A stretch of DNA of 6,953 nucleotides from JABIRQ01 sp963583595 (GCA_963583595.1 CAUZWC010000164.1:1-6953); one strand, 5' to 3'. Shown: positions 1-6,584, counted from the stretch's first letter. Notes: generated by a model from the letters alone, not told the origin. Made by a program: numbers and translations.

Positions 1-1458
1 GAATCGATCCGCCAGCCGGATGCCTTCGCGGCCGCCGTACGCAAGGCGCGGGCCGCAGGACAGACCGTTCTCGCCCTGAAGGTCGGGGTGAGCGAGAGCG
101 GCGCGCGGGCCGTCCAGGCCCATACGGGTGCGCTGGCGGGGGAGGATGCGGTCTACGACGCCTTCTTCCGCTCCCATGGCGTCCTGCGGGTCCAGGGTTT
201 GGACGAGATGCAGGAGACAGCGGCCCTGCTCTCCGCCTATCCCGGCCAGCCCGAGAATGCGAACACCGTGCCCGTCACGCTTTCCGGCGGGCAGGCGGCG
301 CTGTTCGCCGATCTGGCGGCGCGGGCCAGGGTGCCGGGGCGCGAGCTTTCGCAGGCGACGGTCGCGAAGTTGCGGCAGGTGCTGCCCGCCTACGCCAATC
401 CGCGCAATCCGCTCGACGCCTTCGGCGCGGGCTGGGACCCGGAGGTGTTCGACACGATCATCGACATCCTGACCGAGGACCCGGAGGTCGGCATCGTCGC
501 CTTCTCGATGGATGCGCCCGGTTCCGGCGGGGCCGATTCGAGCTGGGTGAGCCTGATGGCCGATATGGTAGGCAAGCGCCTGCCCCGGCCAGACAAGCGC
601 TATATCTTCGTGAACAATCTCTCGGTCGGGGGGTTGAATCCCCATGTCCGGGAAAAGCTGGATGGGTACGGCGTGCCCTATCTTCTGGGCATGACGGCCG
701 CGACGGCGGCCCTCGGCAATTGGCTCGGCATGCCCGATCCGCTGCCGGTCGTATTCAGGGCCGAAGAGGCGCAGGGCGCGCGCTGGCGGGCGGCGGCAGC
801 GGAGGCAAGCAGCGACCCCGAGCGCTTCGCCCTGCTGCGCGAGGCCGGGGTGCCGATGGCAGAATGCCGGGTGGTGGAAGATGCCGAGGCGGCGGTCGCG
901 GCGGCGGATTCGCTGGGCTATCCCGTCGTCATGAAGGGCGGGGCCGAGGGCCTGCTGCACAAGACGGAGGCCGGGACCGTGCGGGTCGGATTGGCCGACG
1001 CGCATGCGGTGCGGGCGGCCTATGGCGAGATATCCGCCGCATTGACGCGCAAGCGGGGCTCGGTCGTCTATCTCCAACCCCAGGCGGGTGCCGGTATCGA
1101 ATTGCTGCTCGGCCTGCGCATGGACCCGGCCTTCGGCCCGGTCGTGGCGGTCGGCCTGGGCGGCACATTGGTCGAGGTCATGAAGGAAGCCAGCCTGCGC
1201 CTCGCCCCGGTCAGCGTGGAGGAAGCGGCCGTCATGCTGGGCGAAACGAAGGCGGGTGAATTGCTGGCCGGGGTGCGCGGGCGCGGGCCGGACGACGTGG
1301 CGGCGGCGGCCGAGGCGATCGCCGCTTTTTCGCGCTTCGGCCCGGCTTTGGCCGATGATCTGGCGGCCTTGGAAGTGAACCCGCTGATCGTCCTGCCCCA
1401 GGGCCAGGGGGCGGTCGGCGTCGATGCGGCATTCGAGAGGAGGGAGAACAAGCCATGA
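1..1458 (+). CDS. ADP-forming acyl-CoA ligase (acetate--CoA ligase family), 5' end missing
   Basis: The reading frame is open from base 1, so the gene starts upstream and a GTG at 88 is an internal codon. About 485 residues are visible; single-chain members of this family are usually near 700, so the N-terminal CoA-binding Rossmann domain and most of the next domain are missing. The end of the succinyl-CoA-ligase-like domain is seen as LKVGVSESGARAVQAHTGAL, where the His at 121-123 (visible residue 41) matches the family's phosphohistidine site. A Ligase-CoA domain follows (SGG at about 95, NPLD at about 136). A C-terminal ATP-grasp domain (about 257-479) has VMKGG, HKTEAGT, DPAFGPVVAVGLGGTLVEV and LEVNPLIV. 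The family makes acyl-CoA from acid, CoA and ATP, releasing ADP and phosphate, in the cytosol. Members act on acetate, other short acids or aromatic acids such as ferulate; the substrate here cannot be told. The stop overlaps the next start, so the two genes are probably translationally coupled. Confidence 0.93.
   Translation, partial: ESIRQPDAFAAAVRKARAAGQTVLALKVGVSESGARAVQAHTGALAGEDAVYDAFFRSHGVLRVQGLDEMQETAALLSAYPGQPENANTVPVTLSGGQAALFADLAARARVPGRELSQATVAKLRQVLPAYANPRNPLDAFGAGWDPEVFDTIIDILTEDPEVGIVAFSMDAPGSGGADSSWVSLMADMVGKRLPRPDKRYIFVNNLSVGGLNPHVREKLDGYGVPYLLGMTAATAALGNWLGMPDPLPVVFRAEEAQGARWRAAAAEASSDPERFALLREAGVPMAECRVVEDAEAAVAAADSLGYPVVMKGGAEGLLHKTEAGTVRVGLADAHAVRAAYGEISAALTRKRGSVVYLQPQAGAGIELLLGLRMDPAFGPVVAVGLGGTLVEVMKEASLRLAPVSVEEAAVMLGETKAGELLAGVRGRGPDDVAAAAEAIAAFSRFGPALADDLAALEVNPLIVLPQGQGAVGVDAAFERRENKP
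1438..1443 (+). promoter_or_regulatory. Strong ribosome binding site for the enoyl-CoA hydratase gene
   Basis: AGGAGG lies inside the 3' end of the ligase gene, 11 bases before the ATG at 1455. It is the best Shine-Dalgarno match among the starts examined here. It suggests the hydratase is initiated independently and strongly, not only by coupling through the ATGA overlap. Confidence 0.65.
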
Positions 1459-2276
1459 GCTACGAGACCATCACCTACGCGGTCGACGACCGGGTCGCGG
1501 TCATCACCCTGAACCGACCCGAGGTCATGAACGCGATGAGCCTCAAGCTCTGCGTCGAGATCAAGGACGCGGTGGCGCGGGCCGATGCCGATGACGACGC
1601 GCGGGTCGTCGTGTTGCGCGGCGCGGGCGGCAAGGCGTTCAGCGCCGGCTATGACCTGATGGACGCGGGGGCCGAGGAGTTCCGCACCGGCGGCGTCGAA
1701 TCGTGGAACCGCAGGATGAACCACGACCTGCAATTCACCTATTCGGTCTGGCGCTGCTCCAAGCCGACCATTGCGATGATCGAAGGCTATTGCCTGGCCG
1801 GCGGGCTCGAATTCGCCCAGATGCACGATATCCGCTACTGCTCCGACGATGCTCGCTTCGGGGTGGTCGAGACGCGCTTTTCCGCCGGAATCGCGACCAT
1901 GGCGATGCCCTGGATTCTCGGCCAGCGCTGCCGCGAACTGATCTACACGGGCGACATCATCGGTGCGGCGGAAGCGAAGGAACTGGGCTTGGTCAGCCGG
2001 GTCTTCCCCAAGGCGGATATCGAGGCGGAGGTCATGAAGATCGCCAAGCGCATGAGCCGGGTGGCGATGGACTGCCTGCGCTGGAACAAGCGGGCGATCA
2101 ACCAGACATACGAGACCATGGGTTTTGGCGCGGCCCTGGCCTATGGCGCCGAGGCCGCCTCGATCCTGGACGGTACCGAGACGCCGGAACTCAAGCAGTT
2201 CAACGAGGTCCGCCGCGAACAGGGCCTCAAGGCGGCCAATGCCTGGCGCAAGGCTCAATTCGCCGAATTCGAGTGA
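1455..2276 (+). CDS. Enoyl-CoA hydratase/isomerase (crotonase family)
   Basis: The 273-residue protein has the usual length of a single-domain crotonase. N-terminal ITLNRPEVMNAM (about 17-28) is the standard opening. The oxyanion-hole residues are in AFSAGYDL (Ala64) and CLAGGLE (Gly116). Both acidic residues of the hydratase active site are present by alignment to rat mitochondrial hydratase: Glu119 in AGGLEFAQ (like Glu144) and Glu139 in FGVVETRFSAG (like Glu164). That favours a hydratase or hydrolase role over a pure isomerase. The usual GAGGTQRL-type stretch after the second Glu is replaced by GIATMAMPWILG, so the acyl pocket is not that of a typical short-chain hydratase. The C-terminus (FNEVRREQGLKAANAWRKAQF) matches a common subgroup. 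The start is set by the AGGAGG at 1438. The next two genes are a CoA-transferase-like pair, the order found for echA20-ipdA-ipdB. Exact reaction and substrate are unknown. Confidence 0.93.
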   Translation: MSYETITYAVDDRVAVITLNRPEVMNAMSLKLCVEIKDAVARADADDDARVVVLRGAGGKAFSAGYDLMDAGAEEFRTGGVESWNRRMNHDLQFTYSVWRCSKPTIAMIEGYCLAGGLEFAQMHDIRYCSDDARFGVVETRFSAGIATMAMPWILGQRCRELIYTGDIIGAAEAKELGLVSRVFPKADIEAEVMKIAKRMSRVAMDCLRWNKRAINQTYETMGFGAALAYGAEAASILDGTETPELKQFNEVRREQGLKAANAWRKAQFAEFE

Positions 2277-2340
2277 GGCTTTGGCGAGACCTCGAGTGTC
2301 CTGCCTTATCGTCGTCGCTGGAATGCGCTAAGAATTGGCC

Positions 2341-3159
2341 ATGACCGTGCTTTCTCTTGACGACCTCGCCGCGCGCATTCCGGATGGCTGTCTTCTGGCC
2401 ATTCCGCCGGACTATTCCGGCGTGGCCATGGCGGCGACCCGGGCGCTGATCCGGCGCGGCGCGCGCAACCTGCGACTTCTGGCCGTGCCCCAATGCGGCA
2501 TCCAAGCCGATATGCTGATCGGCGCGGGCTGCGTTCGGGGCATCGAGGCGGCGGCCGTGACGATGGGCGAGCTGGGCGGCGCGCCGCGCTTCAACGCGGC
2601 GGTGAAGGCCGGGTCCATCGAAATCCGCGATTCGACCTGTCCCGCGATCCATATCGCCCTGCAGGCCTCGGAGAAGGGCGTGCCTTTCATGCCCCTGCGC
2701 GGCATCCTGGGGACGGATATCCTGGCCCATCGGCCGGATTGGAAGGTCCAGGACAATCCCTTCGCCGAAAGCGGCGATCCGATCGTCCTGCTGCCCGCGA
2801 TCCGGCCCGATATAGCCCTGTTCCATGCCCCGCGCGCTGACCGGGCGGGCAATGTCTGGATCGGCCGGCGGCGCGAGTTGGTCACCATGGCCCATGCCGC
2901 CGCCAGGACCCTCGTGACGGTGGAGGAGATCGTCGAGGACGACCTGCTGGCCGACGAGGCGACGGCCGCCGGCACCTTGCCCGGCCTTTATGTCTCCGGC
3001 GTCGCGGAGGTCCCGATGGGCGCCCGGCCGCTTGCCATGGCCGAGCATTACGGCGCGGATACGGACCATATGGCCGAATATGTCCGGCTCGCGCGCAGCG
3101 AGGAGGGCTTCGCGGACTATCTCCAGCGCCATGTCTTCGCCCAGGGCATCGCCGCCTGA
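2341..3159 (+). CDS. CoA-transferase-like alpha subunit (class I, GctA/IpdA-like)
   Basis: This 272-residue protein has family I CoA-transferase alpha-subunit features: a conserved N-terminal segment (LDDLAARIPDG), RRGARNLRLL (38-47), ADMLIGAGCVRGIEA (56-70), GVPFMPLRGILGTDIL (113-128), LPAIRPDIALFHAPRADRAGN (151-171 region) and GVAEVPMGARP (220-230). The frame has an in-frame TAA at 2329-2331, so only a TTG at 2335 or the ATG at 2341 can start it; ATG is preferred, and neither has a clear Shine-Dalgarno. The 64-base gap after the hydratase is the largest in the plus block. Known members are glutaconate/3-oxoacid CoA-transferases and IpdA, half of a steroid-ring C-C hydrolase. The segment GSIEIRDSTCPAIHIALQAS (91-110) is the region that, as I recall, carries the essential IpdA glutamate; only Glu94 and Asp97 are acidic here. 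Transferase or hydrolase activity cannot be decided from this chain alone. Confidence 0.88.
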   Translation: MTVLSLDDLAARIPDGCLLAIPPDYSGVAMAATRALIRRGARNLRLLAVPQCGIQADMLIGAGCVRGIEAAAVTMGELGGAPRFNAAVKAGSIEIRDSTCPAIHIALQASEKGVPFMPLRGILGTDILAHRPDWKVQDNPFAESGDPIVLLPAIRPDIALFHAPRADRAGNVWIGRRRELVTMAHAAARTLVTVEEIVEDDLLADEATAAGTLPGLYVSGVAEVPMGARPLAMAEHYGADTDHMAEYVRLARSEEGFADYLQRHVFAQGIAA

Positions 3160-3160
3160 C

Positions 3161-3892
3161 ATGACCGTCACCCGGACCGAACTGCTGATCGCCACGATCG
3201 CGCGCCTGCTCGAAGGCTGCGGCCATGTCGCCGTGGGCGCCTCCTCGCCGATTCCTGGCGCGGGCGCCTTCCTGGCCCGCGCCCTGGGCGGCGACGAAAT
3301 GCGGGTCAGCGTGCTGGGCAGCCGGCGCCATAACTTCTTCACCGATGGCGGGCGGGAATTGTTCGACTGCGCGGCCCAAGGGCGGATCGACGCCTTCTTT
3401 CTGGGCGGCGGGCAGATCGACGGCGAGGGCAATATCAACCTGGTTGGGGTCGGGAATTATCCGACTCTCGACGTGCGCTGGCCCGGTTCCTTCGGCTCCG
3501 CCTTTCTCTATTTCATGGTGCCGCGGATGATCCTGTTCCGCGAGGAACACAGCCCGCGGGTGCTGGTGCCCAAGGTCGATTTTGTCAGCGCCCCGGGGGT
3601 CAGCGAGGCGGGCGTCTGGCGCCGGGGCGGGCCCCAGGCCCTGCTGACCGGGCGCTGCCTCTTCGCCTTTGACCGCGATGCACGGCGCTTCCGCCTGGAA
3701 AGCGCCCATCCAGGGGAAAGCGCGGGGTCGGTGGCCGAGACCACGGGTTTCCGCTATGACGCGCCCGAGTCCGTGCCGGAGACCGCGGCGCCCGATCGCA
3801 AGATGCTCGATCTGATCCGGGGCCGGGTGCGGGACGAGATCGCCGAGACCTATCCCGCCTTCGCGGCGGAGGTTCTGGGCGCGGCGGCCTGA
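3161..3892 (+). CDS. CoA-transferase-like beta subunit (class I, GctB/IpdB-like), catalytic Glu not seen
   Basis: The ATG at 3161 sits one base after the alpha-subunit stop; the frame is open further upstream, but that part lies inside the alpha gene and looks like a shadow. The 243-residue product has the usual beta-subunit length. Recognisable segments are CGHVAVGASSPIPGAGAFLA (20-39), FTDGGRELFDCAAQGRIDAF (60-79), LGGGQIDGEGNINLVGVG (81-98), GSFGSAFLYFMVPR (109-122), REEHSPRVLVPKVDFVSAPG (127-146) and LLTGRCLFAF (161-170). In true class I transferases a Glu in a short SENG- or ESG-type motif after the early strands forms the glutamyl-CoA intermediate. At that place this protein reads RVSVLGSRRHN (48-58), with no acidic residue. 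The tight spacing implies co-translation with the alpha subunit into one complex. Activity may be hydrolytic or altered, as in IpdAB, rather than CoA transfer. I am sure of the family, not of the reaction. Confidence 0.88.
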   Translation: MTVTRTELLIATIARLLEGCGHVAVGASSPIPGAGAFLARALGGDEMRVSVLGSRRHNFFTDGGRELFDCAAQGRIDAFFLGGGQIDGEGNINLVGVGNYPTLDVRWPGSFGSAFLYFMVPRMILFREEHSPRVLVPKVDFVSAPGVSEAGVWRRGGPQALLTGRCLFAFDRDARRFRLESAHPGESAGSVAETTGFRYDAPESVPETAAPDRKMLDLIRGRVRDEIAETYPAFAAEVLGAAA

Positions 3893-3928
3893 ACGAACGG
3901 ATACCACGCGGAACTGACGGGGACAGGG

Positions 3929-5134
3929 ATGACCAAGAAGACCGGATATGGCGCGCTGGACGGGTTGCGTGTCGTCGATCTCAGCCGTGTCCTGGCAGGG
4001 CCGTCGGCGGCACAGATTCTGTCGGATCACGGCGCCGACGTGATCAAGGTCGAGCCGCCCCAGGGCGACGAGACGCGCGACTGGGGTCCGCCCTTCAAGG
4101 ACGAGATCAGCTCCTATTTCGCCGGTCTCAACCGCAACAAGCGCAGTATCGCCTTGGATCTTTCCGGCGCGGGCGGGCATGAGGTTCTGATGCGCCTGCT
4201 TGAGACGGCCGATGTGCTGCTCGAGAATTTCAAGGTCGGCACCCTGGAGAAATGGGGTATCGGCGGCGAGGCTTTGGCGGAGCGATATCCGCGCCTCGTC
4301 CATGGCCGCATCACCGGTTTCGGCAAGGGCGGGCCCTTCGACAGCTTGCCGGGCTATGACGCCATCGGTCAGGCTCTCTCCGGCTTGATGAGCGTCAACG
4401 GTCATCCGGAATGCGGCCCCGTCCGGGTCGGCGTGCCGGTGGTCGATCTCTCGGCCGGCATGAACTTGGTGATTGGCATCCTGATGGCGCTGTTCGAGCG
4501 CGAGCGCTCGGGCAAGGGTCAGTTCGTCGAAGTGGCGCTCTACGATTCGGGCATCGCGCTGCTGCACCCCCAGGGTGCGAATTTCTTCATGAGCGGGAAA
4601 GAGCCCGGCCTGATGGGCGATTCCCATCCGAATATCGCGCCCTACGACCAGTTCCCGACCAAGACCCGGAATGTTTTTCTGGGCACCGGAAACAACCGCC
4701 AGTTCCGCATCCTGTGCGAGCATCTGGGCCGACCCGAAATGGCCGCCGACCCCCGTTTCGCCAGCAATGGATTGCGCGTACAAAATCGCGACGTGCTCAA
4801 CGCCTGGATCCGCGAAGCCTTGGCCGATTGGGACGCGGAAGACCTGTCGCGCACCTTGCTCGCGATGGGCGTGCCCTGCGGCGCGGTCATGGCGGTTTCC
4901 GAAGTCCTGGGCCATGCGCAGACCAAGCATCGCGACATGGTCTGGGAGGCCGACGGGTTTCGCGGCGTCGGTATCCCGACCAAGATGGGGCGCACGCCGG
5001 GCAAGGTCCGGTCCGGTCCGCCAGCCTTCGCCAGTGACGGCCGAGAGATCCTCTCGGAACTGGGCTATTCGGAAGACGAGGTCGAGGGCCTGATCGAGGC
5101 CGGCTTCACCAGCTTGGAGCGGACAAAGGTCTGA
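3929..5134 (+). CDS. CaiB/BaiF (class III) CoA-transferase
   Basis: The 401-residue protein has the normal family length and the standard order of motifs: GALDGLRVVDLSRVLAGP (8-25), ILSDHGADVIKVEPPQGDET (30-49), FAGLNRNKRSIALDL (64-78), ADVLLENFKVGTLEKWG (94-110), ITGFGKGGPFDSLPGYD (128-144) and RSGKGQFVEVALYDS (about 193-207). Asp173 in VPVVDLSAGMN matches the catalytic Asp169 of formyl-CoA transferase and Asp156 of methylacyl-CoA racemase. The family moves CoA between carboxylic acids through an aspartyl-CoA anhydride intermediate; some members racemise 2-methylacyl-CoA. The lack of a clear racemase signature favours transfer. GGGGA at 3919-3923 is a fair ribosome site 5 bases before the ATG. 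It follows the beta subunit by 36 bases with no terminator and is the last gene of the plus block. The substrate is not evident; formate/oxalate specificity cannot be assumed from homology. Confidence 0.95.
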   Translation: MTKKTGYGALDGLRVVDLSRVLAGPSAAQILSDHGADVIKVEPPQGDETRDWGPPFKDEISSYFAGLNRNKRSIALDLSGAGGHEVLMRLLETADVLLENFKVGTLEKWGIGGEALAERYPRLVHGRITGFGKGGPFDSLPGYDAIGQALSGLMSVNGHPECGPVRVGVPVVDLSAGMNLVIGILMALFERERSGKGQFVEVALYDSGIALLHPQGANFFMSGKEPGLMGDSHPNIAPYDQFPTKTRNVFLGTGNNRQFRILCEHLGRPEMAADPRFASNGLRVQNRDVLNAWIREALADWDAEDLSRTLLAMGVPCGAVMAVSEVLGHAQTKHRDMVWEADGFRGVGIPTKMGRTPGKVRSGPPAFASDGREILSELGYSEDEVEGLIEAGFTSLERTKV

Positions 5135-5159
5135 CATCCGGGCCGCGCCGAGCGGAGCG

Positions 5160-5609
5160 TCAGGCAGACCGCTTCTTCATCATGTCCAGGGCGATCAGGC
5201 TGACGACGGTCGCGCCGTCCTGATTCACCAGGGCGGTACGGGTCTTGATGACCCCTCGGTCGGGCTTGGAGCGGGAGGGGATGGCTTCGGTCACCTCGGC
5301 GTCCAGACGCAGCAGATCGCCCGGCCGGGCCGGGGCGGGCCAGCGCACTTCGTCTGCGCCCAATCCGCCGATCAGGGCCGCCTGGAAAATGCCGGTATCG
5401 GCCAGAAGCTTGTAGGCGATGGCGTAGGTGTTGACGCCGCTGGCGATGATGCCGCCGAAGGCGGAGCCTTTGGCCGCTTCCGGGTCGATATGGAAACTTT
5501 GCGGATCGTAGGCCGTGGCGAAGGCGAAGATTTCCGCTTCCGTGAGGCGGTGTTCGAGCGCGGGCAGGCGCAGCCCCGGGGTTAGATCCTCGAAATAAAA
5601 TTCGGTCAT
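5160..5609 (-). CDS. MaoC-family dehydratase ((R)-enoyl-CoA hydratase-like, single hotdog)
   Basis: The product is 149 residues, the size of a one-domain MaoC hydratase that works as a dimer. The hydratase motif is seen as ATAYDPQSFHIDPEAAKGSAFG (31-52 region), with Asp35 and His40 in the same five-residue spacing as the catalytic Asp31 and His36 of Aeromonas PhaJ. FGGIIASG (51-58) follows, as usual, and the chain ends on the strands VIKTRTALVNQDGATVVSLI (120-139). The likely reaction is reversible hydration of a trans-2-enoyl-CoA to the (R)-3-hydroxyacyl-CoA, or dehydration in the other direction. The frame is open far upstream, but upstream of this ATG it overlaps the sapC gene in another frame, so MTEFYFEDL is the sensible start; no strong Shine-Dalgarno precedes it. 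It starts 26 bases after the sapC stop on the same strand and is probably co-transcribed with it. Confidence 0.92.
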   Translation of the reverse strand: MTEFYFEDLTPGLRLPALEHRLTEAEIFAFATAYDPQSFHIDPEAAKGSAFGGIIASGVNTYAIAYKLLADTGIFQAALIGGLGADEVRWPAPARPGDLLRLDAEVTEAIPSRSKPDRGVIKTRTALVNQDGATVVSLIALDMMKKRSA

Positions 5610-5635
5610 TGCCAAGGCCCGGCGCGCGTTCCGCG

Positions 5636-6412
5636 CTAGGAGGCCGGAGGCATGCGGGCGCTCATGCGCCGGGCAAGAGACGACCGGTTGTTCTGGGACA
5701 TGAGCTGGCAATAGACGGCGCCGAGATAACCGCGTCGGCGCAGGGCGAGAAAGTCCTTGTCCGCCAGTTCCTTGAGACGCAGCTCGTCGATCACCTGCAA
5801 CCCCTGGAGTGCGACCTTCTGGCCGTCGCCGATGGGAACCTGGGCGACCTTCTCGTTGAGCAGGTTGGTATCCGTCATCGCCTTGATGAAATCCTTGGTC
5901 GCCATGAACTGGTGGTGATAGGTCGAGCAGAAGCTCAGCGCCCGGCGGGTGATCTCCGAGGGCTGGCCATCGGCGAACAAGGCGCGGCTGCCGCCCCCAT
6001 CCCCGACCAGACCGCTCTCCTCGTCGATGCACAGGGCGAACTGATTCGCCGTCTGGCGCTCCAGGAAAATGAACGGATAGCGCCAGACATAGCCCGGAAT
6101 ATAGGTCGTGCGATCCCAAACGCCGTTTTTGTCCACCATCAGATTCTCGCCCTGGCGTAGGCCGAGCACGGCAGCCGGTACGGCGGGGTTCGAATCCGTC
6201 AAGACGACTGCACAATGGCGCGCGCAGGCCGCGATCTCGTCGACCGTCATGGGCACCGAATTGGACTTGGCCGCGAAGGTAAAAGTGCGGCGCGCGACGA
6301 GCGCCTTATCCTTGTGGCGCTCCATGTCGAGCGGGCGCGGCGATTGATAGAACATCGGCATCATGGGCTGCTGCACGGCGGCATCGGCGGCATCGGCGGC
6401 ATCGGCGGCCAT
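5636..6412 (-). CDS. SapC-family protein
   Basis: From the chosen ATG the protein is 258 residues, the usual size for SapC (named from a Campylobacter S-layer locus; biochemical role poorly known). Family marks are MFYQSPRPLDMERHKDKAL (20-38), RYPFIFLERQTANQFALCID (111-130), ALFADGQPSEITRRALSFC (144-163 region), YHHQFMATKDFIKAM (165-179) and the C-terminal RRRGYLGAVYCQLMSQNN (225-242). I see no signal peptide or membrane segment, so it looks cytosolic. The frame stays open 42 codons further to a TTG at 6538, and a GTG lies at 6448. The ATG at 6412 is preferred because GAGGA precedes it by 10 bases and the upstream residues do not look like family sequence. Its N-terminus repeats Asp-Ala-Ala three times, encoded by a 9-bp tandem repeat. 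It sits between two acyl-CoA metabolism genes, unlike the TonB-receptor and halogenase company often seen for this family. Confidence 0.86.
   Translation of the reverse strand: MAADAADAADAAVQQPMMPMFYQSPRPLDMERHKDKALVARRTFTFAAKSNSVPMTVDEIAACARHCAVVLTDSNPAVPAAVLGLRQGENLMVDKNGVWDRTTYIPGYVWRYPFIFLERQTANQFALCIDEESGLVGDGGGSRALFADGQPSEITRRALSFCSTYHHQFMATKDFIKAMTDTNLLNEKVAQVPIGDGQKVALQGLQVIDELRLKELADKDFLALRRRGYLGAVYCQLMSQNNRSSLARRMSARMPPAS
6377..6409. repeat. 9-bp tandem repeat (GGCGGCATC, about 3.7 copies)
   Basis: Three perfect copies of GGCGGCATC (6377-6385, 6386-6394, 6395-6403) are followed by a partial GGCGGC (6404-6409). On the minus strand each unit is GAT-GCC-GCC, giving Asp-Ala-Ala repeats just after the sapC start codon. 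The unit length is a multiple of three, so gain or loss of copies would keep the frame. Confidence 0.9.
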
Positions 6413-6422
6413 CGCCGGCGGA

Positions 6423-6427
6423 TCCTC
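6423..6427 (-). promoter_or_regulatory. Ribosome binding site favouring the 6412 start of sapC
   Basis: On the minus strand GAGGA ends 10 bases before the ATG at 6412. The competing TTG (6538) and GTG (6448) starts have no comparable site, so this helps decide the start. The spacing is slightly long. Confidence 0.45.
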
Positions 6428-6569
6428 AATCGCCTGTTCGGCCTTCACTGGCCTGTCATTTTTTGCGAATCCTTCGCCATACCGTTCCCCTGAACCTGTT
6501 GCGGCGTCTTGCCTGCGCCGTGTGGCCGAGCAATGCAATCCTTGTGCCCGGGAATGTCTATCCGATCAA

Positions 6570-6584
6570 GGTTAACAGTTTACC
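6570..6584. promoter_or_regulatory. Imperfect dyad in the gap before sapC, possible operator
   Basis: The 15-base stretch GGTTAACAGTTTACC reads as two 7-base arms around a central base, with one mismatch between the arms. It is an AT-richer spot in GC-rich surroundings, 20 bases beyond the stop of the upstream synthetase gene and about 160 bases before sapC. It could be a repressor site or part of a promoter region for sapC-maoC, but I find no convincing -35/-10 pair, and a 15-base dyad can arise by chance. Confidence 0.25.

Noticed and set aside
88..90. GTG at 88 as a start codon for the first gene.
   Set aside because: The upstream codons from base 1 continue the same conserved domain (ending in VLALKVG), so the gene is truncated by the window edge rather than starting here.
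1068..2258. A 396-codon minus-strand frame opposite the ligase and hydratase genes.
   Set aside because: Same cause: an antisense shadow of clear crotonase and ATP-grasp coding sequence, with no family motifs of its own.
2277..2340. Possible internal terminator or promoter in the 64-base gap after the hydratase.
   Set aside because: Only a 4-base GAGG/CCTC pairing and a CTCGAG palindrome are present, with no T-run and no convincing -35/-10 elements.
2990..3160. An upstream in-frame extension of the beta subunit starting at ATG 2990.
   Set aside because: These 57 codons lie wholly inside the alpha-subunit gene and give an Arg/Ser/Pro-rich sequence unlike the family; the ATG at 3161 gives the normal N-terminus.
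2227..3438. A 403-codon minus-strand frame opposite the CoA-transferase subunits.
   Set aside because: Antisense to well-conserved coding sequence; low-complexity composition and no recognisable domain.
2882..5137. A 751-codon stop-free frame on the minus strand opposite the CoA-transferase genes.
   Set aside because: It lies antisense to three well-recognised genes. In GC-rich DNA the opposite strand often stays open by codon bias. Its translation is rich in Arg, His, Asp and Gly with no recognisable domain.
5135..5185. AGCGG...CCGCT inverted repeat at the convergent junction as a shared terminator.
   Set aside because: Five-base arms with a 13-base loop and no T-run on either strand; too weak to call.
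5610..6215. Long N-terminal extension of the MaoC frame.
   Set aside because: It overlaps sapC in another frame and its translation is shadow-like; the hotdog protein is complete from 5609.
6459..6477. T-run plus hairpin resembling a rho-independent terminator.
   Set aside because: The six T lie before the inverted repeat on the plus strand and read as A after it on the minus strand, so neither direction has the stem-then-T order; the stem is only five base pairs.
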